From assembly GCA_964564035.1 (NCBI GenBank), contig CAZLZN010000006.1:1-55393 (forward strand): DNA of 55,393 bases. Direction: 5' to 3'. Below, piece after piece: positions 8,677 to 17,773 of this stretch. Made by a program: the position numbers and the translations under genes. The stretch is from JAHIGH01 sp964564035. Lineage in GTDB: Bacteria; Patescibacteriota; Microgenomatia; Levybacterales; UBA12049. Each line of letters opens with the position of its first letter. The stretch's first letter is position 1. The notes beneath the pieces are model-generated. The model was not told the DNA's origin. It searched no databases and worked only from the letters and a program-made list of their open reading frames with translations.

Positions 8677-8828
8677 ATATATCCTGTAAAAGTCTTTATT
8701 GTATATTTAAGGGGGTCAGCCTCGAAAAATAAATATTATCTTAAATTAGGCATGAACAATGTTAAACAAAATTATCCAATTGGCACCCTATAATTAAATA
8801 TGTTATCTAATTAATATATCCTGTAAAA
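8677..8828. repeat. Pair of 15-bp direct repeats upstream of the WecG-family gene
   Basis: ATATATCCTGTAAAA occurs at 8677-8691 and again at 8814-8828, the second copy ending four bases before the ATG at 8833. Between them lies TATAAT (8789-8794). This could be a regulator site or a remnant duplication; nothing more can be said. Confidence 0.35.
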
Positions 8829-8832
8829 ATAT

Positions 8833-9639
8833 ATGCATAAATTAAATAAGGTAAATTTACTCGATATCGGTATCACGAGTGAGAATGAAGCAAATATCCT
8901 GGAGTATATATACTCAAGCCTGAAAGAAAACCATAAAAAGTACTACATCGTTACACCAAACCCTGAGATAATTGTGCATGCCGTAGATCGCCCGGATTAC
9001 AAAAAGATCATAAATGAGGCTGAGATTGCATTACCCGACGGTGTGGGTGTTTTCATCGCCGCCGGACTGTCCGGAAAGATCATAAAACAGAGGATCACAG
9101 GTGTTGACTTCATGGAAACCATATGCAAACTCAGCGAGAATCGGCCTATTGCCGCGGGCTTTTTGGGCGGAATGGACGGGGTAGCAGAGTTGACCGCCGA
9201 CTGCTTAATCTCTAGGTACCCATGGCTGAAGATCGTCTTCGTAGCTGAGGAATGGGGGGAGAAGGGATTTAAAAATGCAGAAAAGTATCAGGTATCAAGT
9301 ATTAAGTATAAAGAAAATAACGGCAGTAAAATACATAATACAAAATACACGATACATAATACTGGTATCGATATCCTCTTCGTTGCCTTCGGACACCCCA
9401 AGCAGGAAGAGTGGATCTATAACAATTTGGACAAACTCCCGGTCCGTATCGCTATGGGTGTCGGCGGGGCGTTCGATTATGTCAGCGGCTACAAAAAGCG
9501 TGCGCCGTTTATGATCCGCGCGATGGGTTTCGAGTGGTTATATAGACTTATCAAAGAACCCTGGCGCTGGAAGAGACAGCTCGCGCTCTTCAAATTTATC
9601 TGGCTTTTCATTAAAAGCATATTTAAACATAGTAATTAG
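8833..9639 (+). CDS. WecG/TagA/CpsF family glycosyltransferase (GT26)
   Basis: 268 aa. Members transfer a sugar (often N-acetylmannosaminuronate or N-acetylmannosamine) to a lipid-linked sugar during envelope polysaccharide or teichoic-acid assembly on the cytoplasmic face. The family motifs are clear: TPNPEIIVHA, an LPDGVGV core, RITGVDFMETIC, AAGFLGG, and DILFVAFGHPKQEEWI followed by MGVGGAFDYVSG and RAP. The C-terminus WLYRLIKEPWRWKRQ is the usual membrane-associated end. Residues about 151-178 are an odd insert (positions 9283-9365) of low-complexity sequence that replaces a short loop before DILFVAFG. The neighbouring glycosyltransferases at 13.1-17.0 kb suggest a shared glycan pathway. 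Confidence 0.9.
   Translation: MHKLNKVNLLDIGITSENEANILEYIYSSLKENHKKYYIVTPNPEIIVHAVDRPDYKKIINEAEIALPDGVGVFIAAGLSGKIIKQRITGVDFMETICKLSENRPIAAGFLGGMDGVAELTADCLISRYPWLKIVFVAEEWGEKGFKNAEKYQVSSIKYKENNGSKIHNTKYTIHNTGIDILFVAFGHPKQEEWIYNNLDKLPVRIAMGVGGAFDYVSGYKKRAPFMIRAMGFEWLYRLIKEPWRWKRQLALFKFIWLFIKSIFKHSN
9283..9365 (+). repeat. In-frame low-complexity insert inside the WecG-family gene
   Basis: About 83 bases made of near-repeats of AAGTATCAAGTATTAAGTAT and ATACATAATACAAAATACA add about 28 residues (K,Y,I,H,N,T-rich) without breaking the frame. The same 'word' texture occurs between genes elsewhere in the window, which suggests an intergenic-type repeat that entered a coding region. Confidence 0.6.
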
Positions 9640-9682
9640 CCACATATTATATTTGAGCCTCAAAAAAGTTAAGATGCTGAAA

Positions 9683-9711
9683 TTGATTTATCTCATAGTA
9701 TTTGATAAAAT
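9683..9711 (+). promoter_or_regulatory. Sigma-70-type promoter, short leader
   Basis: TTGATT, 17-base spacer, TAAAAT. The predicted start of transcription (about 9718) is only about 12 bases before the ATG at 9730, and no ribosome-binding site is visible. Confidence 0.6.
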
Positions 9712-9729
9712 TGTAGAACTATTTCATAT

Positions 9730-12525
9730 ATGAATGAGAGATTAAAACGCGGAATTTCATTAGTTGAGGCAGAAGCACGGGCACTTGTGCCGGCACAGCC
9801 AGGTAAAATGAAAACTATTAAGTGGTTGGGTATAAAAGCTCCTGCAGAAAAGCCCGAAGAATTTAAGATGAAAATTCCGGATACCGTACAAACAACCCCC
9901 GAAACCGCAAACAAGCTCAAGGAAGCCCGCCAGATCATGGGCGGCAGACTCATCCTGCCCGACGCCGTCGAATCCGCTCTGGGTACACGTATAGACCGAC
10001 GCTTAGTCAACCATTTCCCTTTTAGCGAGGAACAATTAAAAAGACTAAGCCGCGATAGCGTAGTCATGTATTTTGCCGATGAAACAGAAACAGGCCAGCC
10101 GATTACGATGCGCTGGCTTGAGGAGATTAAAGCCGCTAAGGTAAAAAGGATATTTAAGTCACTAATAACAAAAGGTAGAGAGATTATAAATTCTGATTAC
10201 ACCCAAACTCCTGACAATAGATATGCCGGTCATGAGTTTTATGAATCTCAAACTCCCAGACCGGGCTGGAGATCATTCACGGTTAACGTGGTCCCCGAGA
10301 GCAAAAATAAAGACGCCCTGGGCCAGACAGACGCGTTAATTGATCATCTAAAGTCTAAAACTTTTAAAGATATAACACTTCCTGAAGATATTCAGTCAGC
10401 AGTAAAAGATTATTATTCTAAAAAAAGACAAATTAGAGATGTTATGATAAAAGACCCCGTTGAGGCTACGAGACTGTTAATGGATTTAGATCTTATTAAA
10501 TTCACGAGAGTAACAGCAGTTGAACTTTCCTATGCCTCTCACGTCTTATCTGAGGTTTACCAAAGAAGATTCTTGGCATTTGAGCGCAGTACAACGCTAA
10601 GTTGCGATACAAGATACCCGGAGGTATTTACGATAGGAAATTTTGACCTTCAGCCTGATAAATCAATCTCTGCAAAAGAAAGCGTATTGCCCGTTCATCC
10701 TAAGAGAAGGTATCCTGATACAGGAGCCGTTTTATCAGTCGGAGCAGATGCTCTGCCAACGCCTCCGCAGACCGAAGAGACGAAATTATCAAATACGTCT
10801 CAAGATCAAGCCCTCATAAAGCATGCCGCAACACCTATTTCTTTTGATCGGCAAATTGCCAATAACCTATTATTTGAATACAGATTGAAACAAGAAAAAC
10901 TCCCCTTCGACCCGGAGAGGGATATTACAGACAATGACTGGAAAGGGATGACAGAAGCCCTCGTCAAAGTGCGAGAAGAAATGGATATATCCCCATATGG
11001 CTACAGTGAATATCTTCAATTACTACACAGGATGAGGGTTCTGTGTCCGAAAAAGTTTAGCATGATTGATTCCTCTATGCTGCCCAAAGAAAAAGATTTT
11101 GATTTTATTAGCGGTTATAATAAAAAACAGATGCTCGGCTATGCATTGGAGCGCACTGAAGGATTTACTTACGCTCATCAATATATGACGGAGGCATCTC
11201 TGCTGCTGCGCCAAGCTTTTCCCGATAAAACCCAACCTTGGGATGAAAAAAAACTTCAGCAAACCTATCAGAGCATAGTTGAATATAATAACAGCAAAGT
11301 CAGCTATGATCTGGGAATGTTGGCCCGCTTGAACATACTTTTTCCAAATTGGATATCAGAAAATTTTCTCAATGAGCACAATACTAAGCGCGAAAACGTA
11401 CAAAGTTCAATCAATACGAATTTTTATATTCTAAGCGCAGAAAAAATTATGGAAGATGAAGCGAATTTTAGAATTTTAACAGGTGATAATAACCACAGGC
11501 TGGATTGGGATATTATAAAACAAGCAATCAACAGTGCCAGAACTGAAGGCAGGAATCGTACATTTGCCAGACTTTGCGAATTGGCAATGATACTCGCCGC
11601 CGAAGAAGTAAAAATCACAGACAAAGGCCTCGAAATCAACATGCGTAAACCCGAGAAAAAATCCGCCCCCGCGATACTAACCGACCGCAAATCAGACTCC
11701 GAACCGGTCTTCGACCCCGAGCGCGACATCCCTGATTCAGAACAGTTGGGTATGTTTAATGAAATGGATGATTTACGAAGGGAAAGTAATTCTATTTTGA
11801 TTTCACGAAATAGTTCCCAGGCCTTTCCAATAAATACTCATAGGAAATACATCGCGTATGCCTTGAGTTTCCGCCGATTATTCCCGGAAACTTTCCAAGC
11901 TATTCAAAAAGAAAATCGTCCCAAACGAGATCATTATGATCAATTAGCGGACGATGTAAAAGACTCTGCAAAGAGACTGGATGATCATTATAATATCGGT
12001 GATAGTCCGGTTCGTGATGCGATCGAGTCCGCGATGCTTATCAGGGAATTCTTCTTTCCAAAACGGAATACAGGGCTTGAAGAACATAAAGACCTACTGG
12101 AACGAATAGTTCAGAAAGAAATCACGTCCAGCCGGCCTGCGGATTATATTAGAATCCTTGCAGAGTTAAATATTATTTTCCCCAATTTAATAACACAAAA
12201 TTATGGAGAGCACTTTACACCGGAAATGATGAGAGCGAGATACTCAAAAGCTACTGAAAATCAAAATGTTCTTTATTTTCTTAAAGACGAAGCAGCATAT
12301 CGCATCATCACGGGAAACAAATGCCCTTTCGTCAATGGAAGGAAGATAAAAGAAGCTATAGAATGGGGTAGGGAAAAAAAGGATTACGGTTACCTTTCAA
12401 TGATTTACGAGAGTCTTCTTATCTCAACCGCCGAGGAAGTCCGTGTCACAGACAGCGGGCTGATTGTAAATGCCCGGAAGCCTGTCAAGTCGAATATGCC
12501 AATAGCACCTCAGTGGACATTCTGA
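9730..12525 (+). CDS. Large helical protein of unknown function with ~268-residue repeats
   Basis: 931 aa, mainly charged and alpha-helical, with no signal peptide or membrane segment, so probably cytoplasmic. Two long repeats are plain. One begins FDPERDITDND at about residue 393 and the other FDPERDIPDSE at about 661, a period of 268 residues. Each ends in a matching strand: AEEVKITDKGLEINMRKP and AEEVRVTDSGLIVNARKP. Shared phrases inside include the NILFPNWISENF / NIIFPNLITQNY pair and the ANFRILTGDN / AAYRIITGNK pair. The N-terminal third may be a more diverged copy. No enzymatic motif is recognised. The gene is preceded by a short-leader promoter and overlaps the convergent downstream gene by 16 bases. 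Confidence 0.7.
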   Translation: MNERLKRGISLVEAEARALVPAQPGKMKTIKWLGIKAPAEKPEEFKMKIPDTVQTTPETANKLKEARQIMGGRLILPDAVESALGTRIDRRLVNHFPFSEEQLKRLSRDSVVMYFADETETGQPITMRWLEEIKAAKVKRIFKSLITKGREIINSDYTQTPDNRYAGHEFYESQTPRPGWRSFTVNVVPESKNKDALGQTDALIDHLKSKTFKDITLPEDIQSAVKDYYSKKRQIRDVMIKDPVEATRLLMDLDLIKFTRVTAVELSYASHVLSEVYQRRFLAFERSTTLSCDTRYPEVFTIGNFDLQPDKSISAKESVLPVHPKRRYPDTGAVLSVGADALPTPPQTEETKLSNTSQDQALIKHAATPISFDRQIANNLLFEYRLKQEKLPFDPERDITDNDWKGMTEALVKVREEMDISPYGYSEYLQLLHRMRVLCPKKFSMIDSSMLPKEKDFDFISGYNKKQMLGYALERTEGFTYAHQYMTEASLLLRQAFPDKTQPWDEKKLQQTYQSIVEYNNSKVSYDLGMLARLNILFPNWISENFLNEHNTKRENVQSSINTNFYILSAEKIMEDEANFRILTGDNNHRLDWDIIKQAINSARTEGRNRTFARLCELAMILAAEEVKITDKGLEINMRKPEKKSAPAILTDRKSDSEPVFDPERDIPDSEQLGMFNEMDDLRRESNSILISRNSSQAFPINTHRKYIAYALSFRRLFPETFQAIQKENRPKRDHYDQLADDVKDSAKRLDDHYNIGDSPVRDAIESAMLIREFFFPKRNTGLEEHKDLLERIVQKEITSSRPADYIRILAELNIIFPNLITQNYGEHFTPEMMRARYSKATENQNVLYFLKDEAAYRIITGNKCPFVNGRKIKEAIEWGREKKDYGYLSMIYESLLISTAEEVRVTDSGLIVNARKPVKSNMPIAPQWTF

Positions 12526-13094
12526 TCACCGCCGCTTAATCTATTATGCAATTCATATAGCTTATCATCTATCTTAGCATCAGCAATACGCGCTCTTTCT
12601 CTGCTAAAAAGGATTTTCTTGCGCTCAAAATACAAAGGCAAAAATTCATCTACAGCACTCATTATTTGTCTGGCGCGCTCATCACCGCTTTTTTCGCTGA
12701 TTTGCCCCAGAGCGTTCTCAACGCTTGCCTTATAAAGCGCGTTTTCGGTAATTAACTGACTTGCCTTGCCTCGCCGTTCCCCAAGCATTGGTTGGAATAT
12801 TAAAATATTACTTGCCGAACCTGTCCCGTGCGTATCTGCCATTTTCTTAGCATGCTCCGCGTTTTCATTTAATTCGGCTATTCTTTGAGTATAACCGCGC
12901 TCATAAATTTTGTACCCCATATAAGTCCTCGCGAAATTGCCTTCATGCTGATTGACTCCCAGACTTTCAGTTAGCTTATGCTTCCTGTCAATTCCCTCGG
13001 CCACTTTTGTATATTCAACTACCTTGGCGGGTATCCTATTGCTTTCCTGAACCGCTTTTGCCATCGGTATGAGAATTCGTTCTAACATAGCCAT
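12510..13094 (-). CDS. Hypothetical helical protein, 194 aa
   Basis: The product is rich in Glu, Lys, Ala and Arg and predicted to be almost all helical (for example ENAEHAKKMADTH, ERKKILFSRERARIADAKI), without signal or membrane segments. The start at 13094 is supported by AGGAG six bases upstream. It is divergent from the GT4 gene at 13162, from which it is separated by a short promoter-bearing gap. Its 3' end overlaps the end of the 931-aa gene tail to tail. No family is recognised. Confidence 0.65.
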   Translation of the reverse strand: MAMLERILIPMAKAVQESNRIPAKVVEYTKVAEGIDRKHKLTESLGVNQHEGNFARTYMGYKIYERGYTQRIAELNENAEHAKKMADTHGTGSASNILIFQPMLGERRGKASQLITENALYKASVENALGQISEKSGDERARQIMSAVDEFLPLYFERKKILFSRERARIADAKIDDKLYELHNRLSGGDQNVH

Positions 13095-13161
13095 ATTATA
13101 CTCCTGAGTTCTGTTTTCTTCAACTGCGCATTTCTGCTATACTTTGTTTTAACTTAAAATT

Positions 13162-14280
13162 ATGAAAATCGCGCTCATCGGCTCAATCTGGATCACAATT
13201 CCTCCCGAGAACTTCGGCTTCGGATCGCAGGAATATCTCCAGTATGAGCTCGTCGAAGGCCTCATAAAAAAAGGCCACGATGTGACCCTTTTTGCCGCCT
13301 CAGGCTCCAAAACCTCAGCCAAACTAGTTCCGACTGCGCCAAAACAAGTCATCGATCTTCAGCCCGCGGACAGCCGCACCAAAGAAACTTTTGAGCTAAT
13401 GAATTTGTCCGAAGCGTTTAAAAGGGCAGGGGATTTTGATATCATTCACAACCACCTTTTACCATCCGGCCTGCTGTTTCCCGATCTGGTCAAAACGCCG
13501 GTTGTCCATACCCTCCATCATCAGATCTACAAAACCTCTGAAATTTATATGTACAAAAAATTCAAATCACAGAAATTTGTTTCCATTTCAGACAGCCAGC
13601 GCAAGATCATGCCTGAGCTAAATTATGTTAGCACCGTATACAACGGGATCGATACAAACGATTACACATTCAACGCCCGCCCCAAAGGAGATTATCTTCT
13701 TTATTTGGGTCGCCTCAAGCGCTACAAAGGAGTCCATACCGCTATCGAACTCGCGCAAAAACTAAAAATTCCATTGAAGATCGCGTTTCCGGATCCGAAT
13801 CCGTCTCAGCCTGATTATGAAGAAGTCAATGAATACTGGCTAAAAGACATCAAGCCTCAAATAAAAGACAACATTGAGCATATCGGTTTGGTACAAGGGG
13901 CTGAGAAAATAAAGATTCTCCAGAATGCCAAAGCGCTGATTTTTCCTGTCGAGCGCGAAGAGCCGTTCGGAATGTCGGTTATTGAAGCCATGTCCTGCGG
14001 AGCGCCTGTTATAGTATATGGCAAAGGCGCTCTTCCCGAGCTTGTAAAAGACGCGGAAACAGGTTTTATAATCAAACAAAATCGGCAAGACCCCCTAAAT
14101 ACTTCTATTTTCGACGCGGGGCTCGCCGGTCTGGAGAAGGCAGTCAAAAATATATTTACCATGCCCCAAGCGCAATACGCAAAAATCCGTCAAAATTGCC
14201 GCGCGTCGGTTGAGCAAAACTATACTATCTCAAAAATGGTAGATGGATACGAAGCCGTTTACCGGAAGCTTTTAAAATAA
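13162..14280 (+). CDS. GT4-family glycosyltransferase (first of two)
   Basis: 372 aa, GT-B fold. The N-terminal domain starts KIALIGSIW...PPENFGFGSQEY with the glycine-rich loop seen in GT4 enzymes, then GHDVTLFAASGS and FDIIHNHL. The C-terminal nucleotide-sugar domain has YLGRLKRYKGVHTAIELA and the EX7E signature in EPFGMSVIEAMSCGAPVI. Such enzymes move a sugar from an NDP-sugar with retention of configuration; the acceptor cannot be told. TATACT at 13138-13143 gives a likely promoter. The next gene is a paralogue, so the pair probably act in one glycan or glycolipid pathway. Confidence 0.9.
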   Translation: MKIALIGSIWITIPPENFGFGSQEYLQYELVEGLIKKGHDVTLFAASGSKTSAKLVPTAPKQVIDLQPADSRTKETFELMNLSEAFKRAGDFDIIHNHLLPSGLLFPDLVKTPVVHTLHHQIYKTSEIYMYKKFKSQKFVSISDSQRKIMPELNYVSTVYNGIDTNDYTFNARPKGDYLLYLGRLKRYKGVHTAIELAQKLKIPLKIAFPDPNPSQPDYEEVNEYWLKDIKPQIKDNIEHIGLVQGAEKIKILQNAKALIFPVEREEPFGMSVIEAMSCGAPVIVYGKGALPELVKDAETGFIIKQNRQDPLNTSIFDAGLAGLEKAVKNIFTMPQAQYAKIRQNCRASVEQNYTISKMVDGYEAVYRKLLK

Positions 14281-14387
14281 AGCACTCCGGCCAGCATCAC
14301 TTCTTACTCTCCTGTAACTTATTTAATACAAAATACAGCGCACAAACCGATGAGAATAATTAGAGGCTATAAACCTTGAACGCAAAT

Positions 14388-15488
14388 ATGAAAATTGCAA
14401 TTATCGGATCTATCTGGCTTGACACGCCTCCAAAAGGATATGGCGGAACCGAAGACGTGATCTACAATCTCGTTCAGGGCTTATCTGCCGCCGGCCACGA
14501 TGTGACGCTTTTTGCCCCCAAAACCGCCAAGGTCAATGCGAGACTGATCCCGACAGTCGACAAACCGCTTAGATCATTCAACGTCAGTTGGGAAAACAGC
14601 AGTTATCCGCTTTATCATATTACGGAGGTTTTCGACCGCGCCCGGGAGTTCGATATCATACATATGCATCTTAACAAATCATCAGATCTGGCCGGTTTAC
14701 CACTTGCTGTTTTATCCAAAACGCCCGTTGTCTCAACGCTACACTTCAAAGTCTTCCCCCGCACTGAGCGTGAAGACCAGTATATTTTACTCAAAAAATA
14801 CCGAGAACTCCCATACGTCTCAATTTCAAACGCCCAGCGCAAACCAAACGACCTCAACTATGTCGCGACTGTCTACAACGGCGTAGATCTGAAAAAGTAC
14901 CCGTATTCCGATATCAATGGCAAATATTTGGCATGGCTCGGCAAAATTAATCCGGTCAAAGGTACCAAAGAGGCAATTATTGCAGCCAAAAAAGCCGGTA
15001 TCAAGATTTATGTGATGGGGCCGATTGATCAGGGAGTGCCCAGTATGTTATCATACTATGAAAACGAGGTAAAACCTCTCCTTGACGAGAAAACGGTTGT
15101 TTATCTGGGCGAAGTTTCTCACAACGAGAAAACCAGTATATTGTCAGGCGCGATGTGTCTTTTGAATCCGATCTTGTGGGAAGAGCCGTTCGGACTCGTG
15201 ATGACGGAAGCACAGGCAACAGGGACGCCCGTTATTGCTTTCGGCAGGGGAGCGGCGCCGGAGGTTATTTTGGAGGACAGAACCGGTTTTATAGTAAATA
15301 ATATTGATCAGATGGCGGCTCGTATTAAAAAAGTAAGCGCCCTCGAAAGAAGTGAAGCGAGGCAATGGATTGAAGAAAACTTTACGACAGACAAAATGAT
15401 CAAAGATTACGAGGCCGTATACGAGAAAGTTATTAAAAATTGGGACAAATATAGATCTGACCAAATCAAACTAATAAAAACTTTATAA
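14388..15488 (+). CDS. GT4-family glycosyltransferase (second of two)
   Basis: 366 aa from ATG 14388. A TTG at 14376 is possible, but the paralogue begins MKIALIGSIW and this one MKIAIIGSIW, which favours the ATG. Seen: PPKGYGGTEDV glycine loop, GHDVTLFAPKTA, FDIIHMHLN, a WLGKINPVKGTKEAI nucleotide-binding start and the EX7E motif in EPFGLVMTEAQATGTPVI. It is an NDP-sugar retaining transferase of unknown acceptor, tandem with its paralogue (about 108 bases between) and 31 bases upstream of the GT20 gene. The linker before the GT20 gene is a tandem AACTTTAT-type repeat. Confidence 0.9.
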   Translation: MKIAIIGSIWLDTPPKGYGGTEDVIYNLVQGLSAAGHDVTLFAPKTAKVNARLIPTVDKPLRSFNVSWENSSYPLYHITEVFDRAREFDIIHMHLNKSSDLAGLPLAVLSKTPVVSTLHFKVFPRTEREDQYILLKKYRELPYVSISNAQRKPNDLNYVATVYNGVDLKKYPYSDINGKYLAWLGKINPVKGTKEAIIAAKKAGIKIYVMGPIDQGVPSMLSYYENEVKPLLDEKTVVYLGEVSHNEKTSILSGAMCLLNPILWEEPFGLVMTEAQATGTPVIAFGRGAAPEVILEDRTGFIVNNIDQMAARIKKVSALERSEARQWIEENFTTDKMIKDYEAVYEKVIKNWDKYRSDQIKLIKTL

Positions 15489-15519
15489 CTTTATAACTTT
15501 ATAACTTTACAACTAACTT

Positions 15520-17025
15520 ATGGTAAGCCCGAATGAAATAAAAGAAATATTACGCTCCAATGAATACAAGTTGATTATCGTTGCTGACGGTGAGCCTGTC
15601 GTATCCAAAATCGAGGACGGCAAAGTCGTCTCCAGTGTCCCCGCAGGCGGCGTTGCAGTCGTTCTTGATCCGATCGCTCGCAAAACCTCCGCGCAATATA
15701 TCGCCCGCGCAAAAAATATTGAGGAAAAAAAAGCGCTCGACAAAAACGGTAAAATGCTGATCGGCAATGCAGACGGCTCTTATCAGCTCAAAAGACTCTT
15801 TTTTGATCAAAAAGATGTAGAAGATTATTATTATGGATTCTCCAACCAAAGTCTGTGGCCGCTTTGTCACGTAGCTTTTGAAGAGCCCAAATTCAGCGAA
15901 GAGTGGTTTGCCGGATACAAAAAAGTAAACGAGCAATACGCCAAAGCCATCCGTGATGAAATTGACGGCAAAACCCTCGTTTGGATCCAGGATTACCAAT
16001 TGTCGCTTGTCCCGTCCATGCTCAACCGCCCCAAAGACACTATCATATCAATGTTCTGGCACATCCCGTGGCCGACTTGGGAAGTGTTTCGCATACTGCC
16101 TTACAAAGACGAGATCCTCAAGGGTCTTTTGTCTTGTGATTTTCTGGCGTTCCACCGTAACTATCAGGCCAGAAATTTCCTGCATACTGTCGAGCAGGAA
16201 CTTGAAGCCAGGATCGACGCGGAAAGACACAAAGTTTACTACCAGAACAATGAAACAATAGTCAAAAGCCTACCTCTCGGAATCGATTTCGATGTAGTGC
16301 GCTCCATGGTGCACAAAGAAGAGGAAGAAACCGTTTTGAGCCGCACGATCCGTGAGCTTCTCGGGATCCAAAGCGCCAAGCCTCATCCGCTGGACTGGTA
16401 TTTTACCAAATACAAAGTCCTCATCGGGGTCGACCGCCTGGATTATACCAAGGGCTTGCGCCACAGGCTTCTGGCGCTTGACCGGTTTTTCGAACAAAAT
16501 CCCCAGTACATCGGCAAAGTCGTTTACCTCGGAATAATCGCCCCGTCCCGCGACATTATCAATTCATATATCCGCGTCAAAAAAGAAACATTGACTCTCG
16601 CCAAGATGATCAATGACAAATACGCGACCAAAGAATGGAAGCCGATCAACTTGATCCACGAGGTCTTCAAGCGAGAAGACGTTCTCAATTTTTACCGTCA
16701 GGCCGATGTCTGCGTAGTTACGCCGCTGGATGACGGTATGAACCTCGTTTCCAAAGAATTCGTAGTTGCCTCCTCGATGTCCGCCAATCCCGGAATGCTT
16801 GTCCTTTCCAGATTTGCCGGATCTGCAATTGACCTTACTCAAGCGCTGATCGTCAATCCCTACAACATCGACGAAGTAGCCGGCGCGATCAAAAAAGGCC
16901 TCGAAATGGACAAAGAAGAAAAAATAGAGCGCACAAAACAGATGGTCGCGAGTATGGAAGAAAAAAATGTCTACGAATGGGCATACCGAAATATCCGAGG
17001 CGCCCTCGAATCCTCCAGGAAATAA
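15520..17025 (+). CDS. otsA: Trehalose-6-phosphate-synthase-like enzyme (GT20)
   Basis: 501 aa. GT20 enzymes join a glucosyl unit from an NDP-glucose to glucose-6-phosphate (trehalose-6-phosphate) or a related acceptor. Family signatures are present in order: VWIQDYQLSLVPSML (about 148-162), FWHIPWPTWEVFR, a LLSCDFLAFH segment, GIDFDVV, the phosphate-binding GVDRLDYTKG (about 305-314), and the sugar-nucleotide loop DDGMNLVSKEF. An N-terminal region of about 90 residues is longer than usual for OtsA. No phosphatase (OtsB) is fused or adjacent, so the product may be used differently; glucosylglycerol-phosphate synthase is an alternative. It forms a likely operon with the two GT4 genes. Confidence 0.85.
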   Translation: MVSPNEIKEILRSNEYKLIIVADGEPVVSKIEDGKVVSSVPAGGVAVVLDPIARKTSAQYIARAKNIEEKKALDKNGKMLIGNADGSYQLKRLFFDQKDVEDYYYGFSNQSLWPLCHVAFEEPKFSEEWFAGYKKVNEQYAKAIRDEIDGKTLVWIQDYQLSLVPSMLNRPKDTIISMFWHIPWPTWEVFRILPYKDEILKGLLSCDFLAFHRNYQARNFLHTVEQELEARIDAERHKVYYQNNETIVKSLPLGIDFDVVRSMVHKEEEETVLSRTIRELLGIQSAKPHPLDWYFTKYKVLIGVDRLDYTKGLRHRLLALDRFFEQNPQYIGKVVYLGIIAPSRDIINSYIRVKKETLTLAKMINDKYATKEWKPINLIHEVFKREDVLNFYRQADVCVVTPLDDGMNLVSKEFVVASSMSANPGMLVLSRFAGSAIDLTQALIVNPYNIDEVAGAIKKGLEMDKEEKIERTKQMVASMEEKNVYEWAYRNIRGALESSRK

Positions 17026-17773
17026 ATTTAATTTTTAATTTTTCTTAATCGGCAGGTTATCCGCTTATAAAACGCACCTGATTATACGCTTGTAGCGCTT
17101 TTTATCGTATTGACCCCGCTCAGCGGGAGAAGTATTTTCCAAAGTATAAAGAAGAATTGTGGATATTAACATCCGCATAAGTGCATATTTGCATACTATA
17201 GCAATAAATTTATATAACTATAGGTAAATGTGGAAAACATGAGGATAATTTGTTGAAAACAGGGGATAGCATGCGAATAATTTTAGCCGGTCAGCTCATG
17301 TCATATATTCCGTGAAAACAAATCAATCATTCGGGAATTAATTTGACTCCGGCAACTTGAATTTTTCCGTAAACTGTCCCATTATCTTTATTCCCGAAGA
17401 AATAATTAACAAAAAAAGTACCGGAATTTTAAATTTAGTTTATTCTAAGTATACATTTTTTGATCAAATCTTTTCACGCCGGTGAAATGAAGTGTTTTAT
17501 CAGAAATCTACAATTTATATACTGATAAATAATAAATATATCCAAAATTAATATAAATAAGTCTCTTAAATATTCAATTTGGTGTATAAATACAGTTATT
17601 TAGGCTTGGCAAGCTAGTTTATGAACGATTCAAATATACATAATTAATTTATACATAAATAGGGAAATAGATTGATAGAAAAGACCAATTAACATAGCAT
17701 AAAAAACGCACAGAACGCTTTTTGTCAGTTTAAAAATTTTTGCGTCTATTGTAAAATAAAATTACTTAATTTT
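17026..17773. other. Long AT-rich intergenic region, possible origin-like features
   Basis: No gene is seen on either strand in about 750 bases. The first third has TGTGGATAT (17158-17166), TGTGGAAAA (17229-17237) and TTATCCGCT (17058-17066), each within one or two bases of the DnaA-box consensus TTATCCACA or its complement. It also has a small hairpin CCCGC-TCA-GCGGG (17115-17127). The remainder is extremely AT-rich. An origin is possible but unproven; no dnaA or dnaN is in the window. Confidence 0.3.
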
